From Dipylidium caninum (lineage: Eukaryota; Platyhelminthes; Cestoda; Cyclophyllidea; Dipylidiidae), in contig QEYB01000282.1 in the NCBI GenBank assembly GCA_017562135.1, forward strand, positions 62,001 to 126,000: a stretch of DNA of 64,000 nt, given 5' to 3'. The stretch's first letter is position 1. The number at the start of each line of letters is the position of its first letter. A model generated the notes under the pieces. The model worked only from the letters and a program-made list of their open reading frames with translations. It made no database searches and had not been told where the DNA came from. Below are positions 21,143 through 33,099 of this stretch, piece after piece. The translations under genes and the position numbers were made by a program.

Positions 21143-24100
21143 TTAGTTGAAGGAACGGAATCCCACCTGTTCACCATTGGTGGGCTCTACTCGACGGTAT
21201 TCTGTTCTGTGTACGAGATAGAAGACGATGCCGCCGAAGACAGTCATGAATACACCCACGAGATTAGAAAGCAATGCGGGCACGGGAAGATCCTTGTAGC
21301 TGCAAGAAGTTGGGTGTAACATGCTTAGTTGTGTGTTCTGGTTATGTAGTTTTTTATATTTTGTGCCCTCTGGAGTCTTTTACAGTAATCTGGGTAGGTA
21401 CTATCGCTGGAGTTTCGTGTCCCCAATGATAAGGCAATGCGAATCTCCTGACCAACGGGTCAGACATCATTGACTAGCTCCAAACTTAGGCATCTGAGAG
21501 AGAGTACATCCACTGTGGAATGTTAGGGCTCCCAGAACGAGAGGAAATTATAGAAGGAAATGTCGAGAAGGCGTCAACGTCAATTTTCAAAAAAAAGCCT
21601 GTCGGTGAGTTGTTTACCCGAGGCAAGGTATTTAATTCTGCAGTTGGAGATAACTGTTAAGTGATCAACCTCAACATCAGGTAAGAAGCTCCAAGAGGAG
21701 GATATGCGTCGAGGTGATGTAACTACCCAACCACCAAATGTATTTAATTTTCGAGAAATTCCGCAAGACTGTTCCTTGAAGAGCGAAAGAGACTATAGAG
21801 GGAAGTCCAGTAAGTGACATCTCACAACAACGGATGCGGGAATACAACAGTCAAGCTTACGTGAGCTCCAAAGGGAACTCATCCCAAATGGTGTGAGACT
21901 CACGGCGACTACAAGGTAAATTCGCACGAAGGGATCGTACCTCTCACCTGTTGTGTTTCGTATCGTTTCAGCAGATGCGTCACATCTCACTTATTCTGCG
22001 TCGGTTAATTTAAGAATTTCACTACTTCACAGTATTGTGATTCTGCCAGTCGCTATTTCAACTCTAGGACTTCCACGTGGTGAAGCATCCACTTATAATA
22101 TCAGGTATATTTCAAAGAGTTTAACTAGGTCATTTTGGCAGTTGTCCATCTGTTACCATACCCAGCGCCTTTCAACTCGACTACTAGGTCAAAACCCTTT
22201 TTGATCCGGACCCGATGTATCCGATTGTGATCCACTTTTTTTGTCTGTTTAGCCTGTATTAGGCCACTAATGTGTAAGCACAAGCATGAACACATAGAGT
22301 CTCGACAATACAGGCGCTAAAATATATTCTCGTTAATTTCACTTTGATAACAAAAGACAATTAGTCCAAGACGCATCTAGATACCTAACGGCAATTGTAA
22401 AAGGTGCATTTTCCGTGGTAGTGCCGCGATTTGTTTAGTATACAGGTTAATTAAATTATTGGCAATGAGAGGGATTATAAAGCTAGTGTGGTAACCAAAA
22501 CTACATCGTTGAAGAGATGGGAAGAGAACTCACTTCGAACCAAAATTTTTCTCTGTGATTCCAGAAATCGAAGTAAGGAGAGCACAGCAGAAGAGGAAGA
22601 GACCCATGGCTGTGTGAAGCGGCAGAATCTTAGATCGGACTCGCAGCGGTATGGATGGCACCAGAAATGTTATGAGTCCAATGACCCACTAGAATCAATT
22701 CGAAATTGTATTATAGGATGGTATAAATGTGGCTAAAATGCTAAAAAATTGTTATACACTCCTTACACGAGATAAAGTCTGATTTTATCTGCCTTGTTTA
22801 TAGTGAAATTCGGATGCAAAGCCTGGTTTCTAAATGTGCGCCAATCCTTATATTAAACACAAGTTAAAGATTTGCTGCCAATGTTAGGCTAATCTGGTCC
22901 AAACGAATAAATCTGCTAACCCCATACACAGCTGTAGAATGACACTTTTTGCGGATAGTCGAATCAGTAGATATCGCGGAAAAGACCTCAACGGTGCCGC
23001 CCCTTTGGTGCTTATCCCAATTTTGAAGTTTGTAATACGGCCTCTAAGCGAGAAATAATAGTTGACTCATAATCATCTCGTCCCTTTCCTTACTACAAAT
23101 CACATGTTTAATTAAGACCGGAAATAGGAAATTCGAATTTAAAAGAAAAACCGATATAAATCGCGTAACGATGCGGGCTGTTTCATCGCAGTGCTTCCAT
23201 CTATAACCTAAATATTAAATTTACCTGGATAAACCTTCCACACTAGCACGTTTACACCCCTGTGCTAAGAATGATGCGTTTAACAAGTAAGCACTAAAGC
23301 CATTAATACGCTAAAATGTATAGATATTCGTCTACGTAATAATCGTGGTAACTTATCTCCCGACAACCATTAGTTGGATGGGCACATTTTGTCCCATAGC
23401 ATTAAAAATTCTATTCTTGACTGTTAAGAATGAAACGGTGATAAGTGTTATAAGCCTTAGAGTTTCCAAATATTATTATCATCCGATGCAAATGTGGAAA
23501 CTACTAAATCTCTCCGACTCAACAATGGTAGTGACTATTAAAGTTACACGAGATCTATTTTACTAACAGCTGAAAGAAGACGCAGAACCGCTCGAAGGGC
23601 AGAATTACCATGTAGAAGTAGATGGTAGGAGATGCGCGAAATCCGAATAATAATGCATTCACCTGAGATGTACTCCACGACGTGGGAATACATATTATAA
23701 CGTGTTATGCCAACACGAACGATAAAGTGTGAATACGGTCAGGAGCACTTATTAACTTAATATAACAATTACGATTTCATAATTCATGCAATTGGTATAC
23801 GTCCATGTACTACCAAATGTTTGGGCCTTAAAGATACCGTTGATGTGATGCCTTACCTGCAGAGCGAAGATAATAACGGTTGCCAATCCAATCCAGCTGT
23901 GGATGCTGTACATGTGAGGTATACCGCGTACATCGTGGGAGTCAAAAGCGGCCTTTAGACCAACCACAGAGAAAAGCAAACTCAATATCATCAGAACGCC
24001 ATGAACGGCCTTGAGAAGCAATTTCGGGCACGTAGGGAAAACGCGATATATCAGCATGGCTAAAAATTCGAAATGCGAATTTCATGTATTTCATTGGAAA

Positions 24101-25653
24101 CGTGTTTTAATTTTGGGAGTGAAAGGCGGGACGATACCACGATGTTGCAGTTAACAATAAAAATGAGATATGCCTATGACGGCGTTGTTAAAGTAATTCA
24201 GGAATAAAGAAATCATGACGCGGTTGCCGGGAGAACACTTGAAGGGTACGATAATTGAACAGTATTGGAATTTGAACGACAGGCCTTGACAAGTGAGATA
24301 GTTATGCGTTTCAGTCAACAACCATCAACAACATATTGAGGCAAAAGCTGATGTGAACTGGGAACAAGAGGCAAACGTTTTAGAGTCATTAGGGAATACC
24401 AAGAGAAGTAGTTCGCAAAAGTTATCTACAATAACCTTGGTCCCGAGTCAACTATGATGATAAAAAAGTGAATCAAGACATTCTATGATGCTGTCAGCAT
24501 TAATATACATTTTTGTGCATCACTGCTTTCCACATATCGCTATAAGCGTGCAAGGCGTATGCGAGTATGGAGTTAGGCTTGTGGACAAATAAAACAGCTT
24601 ATTACTTTTGAAGCCGAATGCATTCGATAACACCATACTTAGAGGAGAGTTGGACACAATGAATGATTTTTCCCTCACCACAAATAATATCTACTTTCGC
24701 AGACGGAATTGGATTGAGTATCTCTGAAAACGGGAGAAATATAATCCACGTAATCTTCAACTTTGGTCCAGTCAAATACAACGAATGGTACTTTCCAGGC
24801 TCAAACGTGCATACTACACGATTCAGTATAAGGATACTAGACCCTGACAGTTTCTATGATTATCATTTTGTCAGCAACCGCTTTAGACGGCAAAAGAAAA
24901 ACGAAAAGCTGCCGTACTGATATCCAACTCGAAGAGCTCAGAAGCGCACTAGATATTTAGCATCACTTTAGTTGACTTGCTTCCAACCACATCTATCCTG
25001 AAGGAGTGATAAAATTAGAATTCAACCATCATCTACCCCGAGAGTCATAATCTGCATGATCTTACGGCTGACAAATAAGGCGGAGTGAATGGAGCTGCAG
25101 TTCTACCATTTCCATACTTTTACTTACCGTTTTTTTAGTAGTTGTTTGTTTGGGTGAATAACTAAAAGTATATGTGGTGTCGACCAATTTTATTGGTTTG
25201 AACACCATGTGGCGACAACAGATTATAGTTGAGCTCGAGTTCAAATATAGAATTAGTGGCATTTCCGGATATTATAACACCGACAGCCTCTTTTCTTTCC
25301 TTCTTACCTCCCTATAAGTGTGTATTTCGTTGCGAGATTAGGCGCTCGTCTAATACAAACGTGGCAAGTGCTACGAATGATTCCATAAAAACACAAGAAG
25401 CGTGGCCACGAAATCGTCCGATTCTACGTGTTGTATCTCATGCAAGTGAAAGGAGTACTCACCATTTCCGAAGCAGAATACCATTCCGACGGCCAAAAAA
25501 ACAGGGTGATAGTTGAAGACTAAGGTTGGATTGCTCCAGTTGAAGCCACCATAATAGTAACCAAGCCAAACGGTACATATCGTAACTGCAGCTAGTCCAA
25601 ACAACTATCAAAAGAAGTACAATCCAGTCAGTAACAGTTAGCTTGAAATCCAT
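21143..25653 (-). CDS. cytochrome b561 family transmembrane electron-transfer protein
   Basis: A six-helix di-haem protein that passes electrons from ascorbate across a membrane; this family includes CYB561 and the duodenal ferric reductase CYBRD1. Recognised exons are 25653-25463 (TM1-2: MDFKLTVTDW, LAAVTICTVWLGYYYGGF, VFNYHPVFLAVGMVF), 24059-23857 (AMLIYRVFP, AVHGVLMILSLLFSVVGL, HMYSIHSWIGLATVIIFALQ) and 21299-21143 (YKDLPVPALLSNLVGVF, then MTVFGGIVFYLVHRTEYRR, stop). Haem histidines are visible in NYHPV, AVHGV and SIHSW. The fourth, with TM4-5, needs an exon between 23856 and 21300 that I could not find. The GN-A junction (25463/24059) is in perfect phase. Near 25604 the frame shifts by one base: either the true first exon lies elsewhere with an acceptor at 25605, or there is a one-base insertion. 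Confidence 0.87.
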
Positions 25654-28200
25654 ACGACGCAAAAATAAACAGATTGATCAATTCCTTAGCGGAATTTTCT
25701 TTGTCATAAGGAGGAGCGATTTATATGTGCGTAAATGGTTGTAAACCGTTTTTTGGTAGATAAAAGTTGTATTTACACTCACTCTAAGACGCTAAACCAA
25801 TATGCTCTGTTATACTTGCGCCAGTTGTCTCAGCCTTCGTCTTGGTGCTTTACTTTGGGTGACCAAATAGAAATTACAAAACCACATATATTATCTAGGT
25901 TCCATCGTGCTCTCCGGCACAACTAAGCTCATGCGCGGGGCCATTTAGTGTTAGTAATGGCGTCACACTGCTGCCCCGCAATACCTTGGGGAATTTCAAG
26001 ATCCCCATACTTTCACGATTTGTAAGGCACCAATCAGAGTTAGGAAGAGTGACGAGGATGCGCTGAAACGCGATTTGATTTACATTGCAGTAAAAATAAC
26101 AATGACTTGGAGAAGTTAATGGTGAAGTGAGTAAGCTCAAAGACCACGCCATCCTTACAATATAGGAGGTTTAAATCATTTAAATTAAATTAGGGTATCA
26201 TACGAATTAGGATGGTGAGGTTTTACCCTACTCACTTGAGCGATGATAGTAAGAGGGAGAACACCCTTCCGCTTCAACGCTTGCTCATTTGGCGGCCTAT
26301 CCAACGAGTCATACGCCCGAAGACTCATTTCGTTCTCCTGGTAAGAATCAAACAAATTCGGCTGAGTACAGGATATACTAATGGCCACCACGGACCGACT
26401 TGAGAATTAATGACGGGCGCTGGGAGGAGAACAAGCAGGAGTGAAGCTATTGGCTGAAGCACGTTAACAACACTTCTACTGTTCATTGGACGGCATGAGA
26501 GCAAAGTTAATTGGCTGCATTGATGACCACCTACGTATATTTAAACCTTATGTTTTACATGTGCCAGCATGGGTAAGATGACAGTTTTATCAAATAAATT
26601 TACATGGGTTGCAAAATGTTCCGCCTTACTAAGTTAAATGAAGGAAAGGAAAATGCATCTATGGAGAGTTCAATATTGTAAAGTAGGTTCGATTAAACTC
26701 ATTACGCGGCCAAAAATTAGTTTCTCAAACGCTAATTTGGAGGCTATAGCTCTTATTCGTTGATTTACGGGGGTAACTTGAACGTTAAACAATCACAAAA
26801 TTCACAAGGATGTAAGCTTCCTGACTCTAACGTATTGCAATAAGCGCATCGGAGAGACATCAAACATACACACTTAAAGAATGGGGCAGACACCAATAAC
26901 TTTACACGCCTATTGGGTAGCGTGCTACCAAGATTGCGTACGTGTTTATGCGCCAATGGAGGCGTCAATGTGTTTAAGTGTTGTTTATTGGATGTAAATG
27001 TTAGAAAAAAATTAATTAAACTAAGGGCACCCTATCATACGTTTAAAAAAGGAGCATGTTCAAAGGTAACATTTGTGAAATCAAAGGATAAAATAATATA
27101 ACACATCCAGGCTAGCGTCATGTGTGTAGTTTGTCTTCAATGGCATTAAAGAACTTGCAAGCACCAACATTTTCAATTACTAATGAAGCGATGAATGCTT
27201 TACCTACGTGTGTTGGATCGACACATAGAAAACATATTTGAAGCAAAAGAATATTTATGAGTGCTGAGTTTAATAGTCGGCAAAAAATTTCGGACAAAGT
27301 GCTAAACTCTGTCCTTTGCGTTTATATAACCCAAATCACCACATAAATAAGGATATATAAATTCAACAGGTAGTTAAATCTAAAAAACAAACTCTGTTTT
27401 TTGGTGCCAACGATCCTTAAATGCAATGCTACACCATTAGATACTGCAGGATATAAGAAGATATATTCGTTTACATGTCACACACGGTGGTAACTAAAAT
27501 AGATTTCCGTTTCTCCAAAAATATGCTAAAAATTGGCATGTGGGTTGAATGGGAGTAGTTTGGGGGTTGTCCCTTCAGCACCCCTGTGACATGTGAATTT
27601 CAAACAAGTAACTGAATGTAGAAAATACTTTGTAACAGGCAAAAGTTAAAAAACCTCCGGGAAAGCTTAAAAATTGTAGCCAAGCAAAAACCCGTGCAGA
27701 AAACATTTTGCACAACAATTTATATGATAATGGCTCACAAGTTAAATTCAGAATGATACTAAAGACTTACGGCATTTGCATTTTCATCAGCCATGCCGCT
27801 GAAATATTATTTCGTGACACGAAATCACGAACAAATCCGTTTGTAAAATTCCTGACCTCAAATAACGGTAAGTAGTATATTCCAACAAAACATCTGCTTC
27901 CTTATCTGCGTTTAAGGAATTACACCGACATTTCCACAATTATCCACCATTAAATTTCATCAAATAGGTACTGCGAAAGCGTGGCCAAAACAGTTAACTT
28001 ACACGTGTAAAATTAATGCCATCGCCCTATAGGAGATTGGTGGTTTTTTTTAATTATATTAAATGCTGTAGCAATAAATAACGTGCTTTTATAGCCACCC
28101 ATAAGTGTGCGGTAGTTGGAATTGATTTGTGATAAATAAACTTATTCGTGTTAAAAATGAATAGGAACTCGATACACATCTCAAGCCTTAGTCCTTGGGC
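25654..28200. other. no supported gene (intergenic)
   Basis: AT-rich, with only short overlapping frames on both strands, none with a recognisable motif. It includes the upstream region of the b561 gene. Confidence 0.45.
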
Positions 28201-28289
28201 TGGGACAAATGTTTTACTCCTTCGATTTTAACACTATGCTTGTCAAGAATGCTTCTAATATTCACTTCTTTTATTTTATTTTAAGTCGA

Positions 28290-28642
28290 ATTATGTCGCC
28301 TGCTACGCTTATGCATTGCAACTGTAGTTTCAGCTATGTGGACTCCTTTATGGTCTTTTACTCATCAAGCTTCCAGGCACACTTCCTCAGGTAAAAGTCT
28401 CGAAGTGTTGCAATACTTAGTATGATTCGCAATTTTCAATGTTTCCATAAACCGTATTTTCGTCTCTATTGCGCCCCAGTGGAAATCATTTAGCCTACGC
28501 AAATTTGGCGATCGTACTAAAACTGAATATCCCCATCACACGGCTCGGTGTTGTTCACCGCCGACATCTTCTCGGCATGGGATTATCGTTTGTTAATTTG
28601 AGGCATTCACTGACTGTGCCCCTTGCGTGCGTTTTATCTAAG
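28290..28642 (+). CDS. unrecognised gene fragment, two exons in matching phase
   Basis: An open segment containing MSPATLMHCNCSFSYVDSF ends at a CTCAG/gtaaaa donor (28390) in phase 2. After an 89-nt intron (28391-28479, acceptor gccccag) a second open segment starts with the single base needed (AG/T) and encodes GNHLAYANLAIVLKLNIPI, then VVHRRHLLGMG, up to ACVLSK, ending at an AAG/gttaat donor in phase 0. The start, remaining exons and family are unknown. The splice signals and phase agreement are the only support. A hydrophobic stretch in exon 2 could be membrane-associated. Confidence 0.4.
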
Positions 28643-29331
28643 GTTAATATTTTGGCAAGAAAATTAAGCGTGTTTTCGTAACAACGTGTTAATTTTTACA
28701 CATGGTGTTCAAGCGATTGATTGCAGTGATACAACAACTATACAGAGCTTCATAGCGCCTCTTGTCGTTAAGTATAGTTTGGTAAATTTGATGTGATAAT
28801 GACTAATACGCCGAGGTCTCGAGGAGGTGATCTAGCGAAGCTTGTGTTTGCTAGATGTTTGCATTTGATGCCGTCACCCAAACGTGATGACATGTGGTAG
28901 GGACCTGTCTCTGGGGAAGGAAAAAACACTGCATAACTAGAAAGGTTTATCTCCACCACCAGCCACCAAAATCGTTACCGAAGTTTATTTTTTCACCCTG
29001 GAAAGCAGTGTTGAGATGAACGGAAATAATTGCCATGGCGAACAACTTAAAGAGAAGCCTCACTGCGAAGGAAGATATAGGACGCTTTGTGTGAGCTTGA
29101 TTCCATCCGGAAAGGTTGAAAGATTTGGGTTGCAAAAGACTCCGTCACGTTTCCAAAAGTGCGATAACTCAACAGATTTGATCATTACCTGAGCTTTGCA
29201 ATGAACTAAATGTGAAGGGATCTAACTTTTCGAGTATTTCATTTGTACCGTTGATTACAAGCTGATTAGACTGCCTCTGTAACCTACGCCGCCTTCATCG
29301 TCGCGTAGCATTCGACCATACTGTAGCTCAA

Positions 29332-29777
29332 ATGCTGAACAGTGATGTGTCAGTCCCTCATCAGCACAAGTTTCATCATATTCTCTTTTATTACAAGACA
29401 AAATCTACTAAATTGGTGAAGTGTCTACCTGTGTTAACGGTTATTGCGGATCAGAATGAGACTTTAAAGCAATGTCGGTCCATAACCCGAACTCAGCAGT
29501 ATTATGAAATCAAAATTTTTACAACTTCCAGACTCCCGCTTAGTAACAATTTCACCAAGGACCAAACTTGGTAGGTCTGTTCCCGAAACTTGATACCACA
29601 TATCTGGAGGACGTCCCGGTTTTTTATAAAGGGGAAGAGCCTACTGTTAATCGTTCAGAAATGTCGGCTTTTCGTAAAAACCCTTCAAACGGCTACAAAT
29701 ATTATTACGGTCGAGAAATGAGCACCCCATCTCTATGTCAGGGAACGGCTCAGGAAGCCGGGCATTTCTGCAAATAA
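29332..29777 (+). CDS. unrecognised polar open frame, broken once
   Basis: Two adjacent plus-strand open frames, 29332-29574 (begins MLNSDVSVPHQHKF) and about 29568-29777 (contains YLEDVPVFYKGEEP and NPSNGYKYYYGREM, ends HFCK), would become one 149-residue frame if the sequence ACTTGGTAGG near 29567 had one more T. No family is recognised. It lies downstream of the fragment at 28290-28642 and could belong to the same gene. It may also be a chance frame. Confidence 0.28.
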
Positions 29778-30127
29778 TTCCAAGTTCCGTTAAGCTCCTA
29801 GACCTAGTGACCCTCAACAGACGGTTCCTCTACCGTTTATCAACTTCGCGCTGATCTTTAACGTTTACGAAGTGTTTACAGAAGTGTGGTGAGTGCCATG
29901 CACAGCCTCTATTTTAGGACAAAAAGCCTGTTATTTATCACTGACATTGATACTACCCATACTAATATCAATTTGAGTAATGATTTAGAGTAGAATAGCG
30001 ATGCTCATAATAGATTATAATGTTATTCGGAATGTCCACACATTTTAGTTAGCAACCATTTGGAAGTAAAGTATATGGAAGGTTAATGGCCAACACGAAG
30101 AATTGTATTTTCACTCAAAACATAGCC

Positions 30128-30159
30128 ATCAGGGTCCAGCATTATCAGGGTCCAGCATT
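30128..30159. repeat. perfect 16-bp tandem duplication
   Basis: The unit ATCAGGGTCCAGCATT occurs twice head to tail (30128-30143 and 30144-30159). It is a recent local duplication by appearance and lies in intergenic DNA. Confidence 0.85.
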
Positions 30160-31015
30160 CTGGCGTATTAAGAAGCAGCGAAAGCTTAGTAATCTCTTAT
30201 TTATTTTAAGCTATCTCCGGACAAGAAACGTATAAGTGATATAGGCCGCGATAAATAGCTGAAGGTCAAAAAGTCTGGTGGAAATAATCACTTGGGAAAC
30301 ACGAACCACAAACTAAGCGGCTTGTTAGTGACTTTTTGGATGGACTTTTGGTTCCGCAAACGGTAGATTTCACAAGTGGTGTCTGTCTTCCTCAGCATCG
30401 GCAATGAATTAATCCGAGCACTTCATATTTTGAAATGCACGCCTTTCATTCAATTGTGAGTATCTCCGAGCATTTATCTGTTTTACTTACACTGGTTGAA
30501 AAAAAGGCCCCGGAATATGGGATGGAAACTTATATATAATTTGCGTAAAATAAATGCCCCTCAACAGAGGATTCAAGTTGAAGTCCCGCCAAGAGAAAGT
30601 CACTACATGCTGAGCGGTGCAATTCTTACTCAGTGGCAGGAATCCTAGGTTACATCAATGTGTAAATACGTTTCTCTCAAATGCCCTTGGGTAAGGGCAC
30701 TTCTGCCTGAAATTAAGGGCAAGATAAGTTTTAACTGCTAAGTAACTGAATGAATTTGAATAATGCAGGAATTTTTTTAAAAAATATCTATTTGTTATGA
30801 AGGCAACGTAAGCTGAAATAACTATTTGCTAGGTGGGTTGACATATTCCAATAAATGAGCTGCTCATAATTGCCTTGCTTTCCATTTTGTTCCCCAAAAC
30901 TGCCAATTCTATCGCGCGCTTAAGATTTAATGGCACTTACAAAAGTGGTGTTGTATTCTTCAATAATTTAATTAGAATTTTGTGTTTTGAGAGCGCGTCC
31001 TTCCTCTGATTTGTT

Positions 31016-31405
31016 ATGTCCAATCGCCTCCTTTTTCACGCACTTCTTAGAGAGTTACGAAAGTGTTCCACGACACGTCAGGTATTTATTCGCTTTTTCT
31101 TGGATTTGTAGCATTTTAACCAGAGTCCTTTGTACAAGTATGTTATTTCTCAGTTCCGCCACTTCGTTTTGACTACAGAGCAGCAATGTGCTCCCAAGCA
31201 CGAAGGGATACAAATAGCGGAAACCTACTTAACTCTCCTTAAAAGCATGGCACGACATCGCGTAAATACATAAGATTGATATCTGAAGTTGTATTTTTTC
31301 TCTTAGGAACTAGTAGCTTTATATAGGTGCTCCGAGAAGACAACTTCAGATGCTGCAAAACTGGTTGGCCTTGCACTCCCAAAAGTTGTTCCTAAGGAGA
31401 AATAA
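31016..31405 (+). CDS. FMC1: FMC1-like mitochondrial ATP synthase assembly factor
   Basis: FMC1 is a LYR-related protein needed for assembly or stability of the F1 part of mitochondrial ATP synthase. The complete gene has three phase-0 exons: 31016-31081 (MSNRLLFHALLRELRKCS), 31124-31261 (SPLYKYVISQFRHF, TEQQ, then IAETYLTLLKSMARHR) and 31307-31405 (ELVALYRCSEK, TTSDAAKLVGLALPKVVP, stop TAA). Introns are 42 and 45 nt. The product is 100 residues. The N-terminal ALLRELR, the middle YxYVxxxFRxxxxTxEQ and tYLxLLxSxRxHxEL blocks, and the C-terminal AAxLVGLxLP block all match the family in order. No single ORF exceeds 61 codons, so simple ORF calling hides it. Confidence 0.9.
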
Positions 31406-32819
31406 CTTGATTCCTAGTTACAACTTGTAAACGTACGCCTACATACACATTTTTGCGTCGCCCTTAGTTGATCAGTCACTATCTGTGGCACCAACAAAGT
31501 TTTAAATATAATGTTCTACAATCTATTGCATGCTTTTCTATTACTAGTTCCTGTGGATTTTTTAAAGTTACATTTGAATGCATCTTACTACCTCGTTATT
31601 GTCATTTTCCCGTTTTCAACGTAGATGATACGTTATTGGCGTCGTGCCACTTAGACTATCCTTCACATTTTGATAACTTTCCAATTTTTTGAAAATTGGT
31701 GTTTTACGGTTGAACGCCCACGCAAAAAGACGAAATGGGTGAATGTGGTTGCGTAAGAAAGCTATCTACAACTATGTCTACATAAAGTCCTTCTTAGCAG
31801 TAGTGACCTGCAAATAATGCGGTTAGATTTTACGGTCTTACCCCTCAAGCATTCTATTTCATCATGGTATTTCGGTTCATGATTGAGAAGAAACTAAGAC
31901 GTCATTAACCTAATTCTCGGCATTTATTTATTAGGACGGGAAACTCCGGTATGTCAGTTTACGATTGAGTGTTGCAATGACTAGTTAACGCAAAGGTAAT
32001 GTCCGAACTGCGATAAGTCGATGTTTGGTTAATGTAGCTGCGGTTTCTTTTTTCTGGTATGGTTACGCTCATTATAGGGTGCTTCGTGTTTTTTAGGGTA
32101 AACTGTAAGCACGTTCAAAATACTTTCTGAGCCTTTTCTTATCTTTATTGTCGGGTCGACCATGCATACGCATGAGCTGTCGAGGGTGACGCTCTTTCCT
32201 CGGAGTTTGTTGGTTCCGTAAACAAACCGATAATGGTTGCCACTTCTCCCCTTCATTCTGTTTCATATGACCCTTCAGCTTAGCCATCTGGATAGGGATT
32301 AACAAGGCTAATCTCGCATAGTGACAACTTATACTACTAATACCTGCGTTTTGACGGGTTCACTTAGACTGGTCTCTTTTTCATTTCTTTAATATTCTCA
32401 TCTCGATAGGTATGCTCTGGGACCCCTCCTTAGGGATTTAACGCGTTCAAATTTCATAGGCAGTGTCCAGGTCACAAGTTCCCACACTGTCTTGCGCTCC
32501 CAATTGGTCTTTGAGCCTATTGTTCTCATTTGGTCTTGTTCTCGTGGCCATGTTTGTGATCGTGCTACCCATCATGTACAAAACTCTTAAGGACAGGTGT
32601 GGGGACCGGGTTTTAATGATTTTTTTGCATAACATGGCCTTAGCTACTCCTGGCTCGTGTCCCCAATGACGAAAATTTAATTAGTTTTAATTGACTTCCG
32701 TAATTATCCGCCATCATAGCCAAGTCTGCTACTTAAAACCATTAAAGTTATGGCCCTGTGGTGCCTTTGGTTCATTGGACGTGCCTAGCGGAACCTTTAG
32801 AAATCGGTGACCTAGTCAG

Positions 32820-33085
32820 GCTCTCCTGTCACAAAACCTATCATTAAACGACGTGGAATGTGTTGGACCGATTGGACTGAATATTGAGTTTTTCAACGCT
32901 GAAGAATTCCACGCGTGGTACGAAAACTGCAACCCGGACGACAATGAGGATGCGGTACTCGTGGTACATTGTCTCGAAGGAGAGGATAAGGATGATGATG
33001 ATTTTCCAAATGTGAGTGGGCGAGAAGTATGAAATGACGTTTCATTTCGCTCGTTCAACAGTGTAAAGGGTGCGATGCTACGTGA
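32820..33085 (+). CDS. unrecognised acidic exon pair, probable C terminus
   Basis: A 192-nt exon (32820-33011) follows the acceptor cctagtcag and ends at an AAT/gtgagt donor, phase 0 at both ends. It encodes ALLSQNLSLNDVECVGPIGL, then NIEFFNAEEFHAWYENCN, then an acidic run (GEDKDDDDFPN). After a 50-nt intron (33012-33061, ttcaacag) the frame gives CKGCDAT and a stop, a plausible C terminus with a CxxC. Upstream exons were not identified and I do not recognise the family. The strict splice consensus and strong acidic composition favour a real exon. The antisense frame at 32816-33097 is its shadow. Confidence 0.5.
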
Positions 33086-33099
33086 CAACCATTTCACGT

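Noticed and set aside
28947..29135. Minus-strand frame with a hydrophobic stretch and a GGWWWR end, considered as a signal peptide or neuropeptide precursor
   Set aside because: No dibasic cleavage sites or amidation pattern, and a GT donor follows TAFQ, so the WWW end is probably intron.
29568..29777. NGYKYYYGRE considered as an amidated neuropeptide
   Set aside because: No flanking dibasic sites, no signal peptide and no repetition.
32816..33097. 93-codon minus-strand frame rich in Ser
   Set aside because: A shadow of the acidic plus-strand exon: GAT/GAA codons read as Ser-rich on the other strand.
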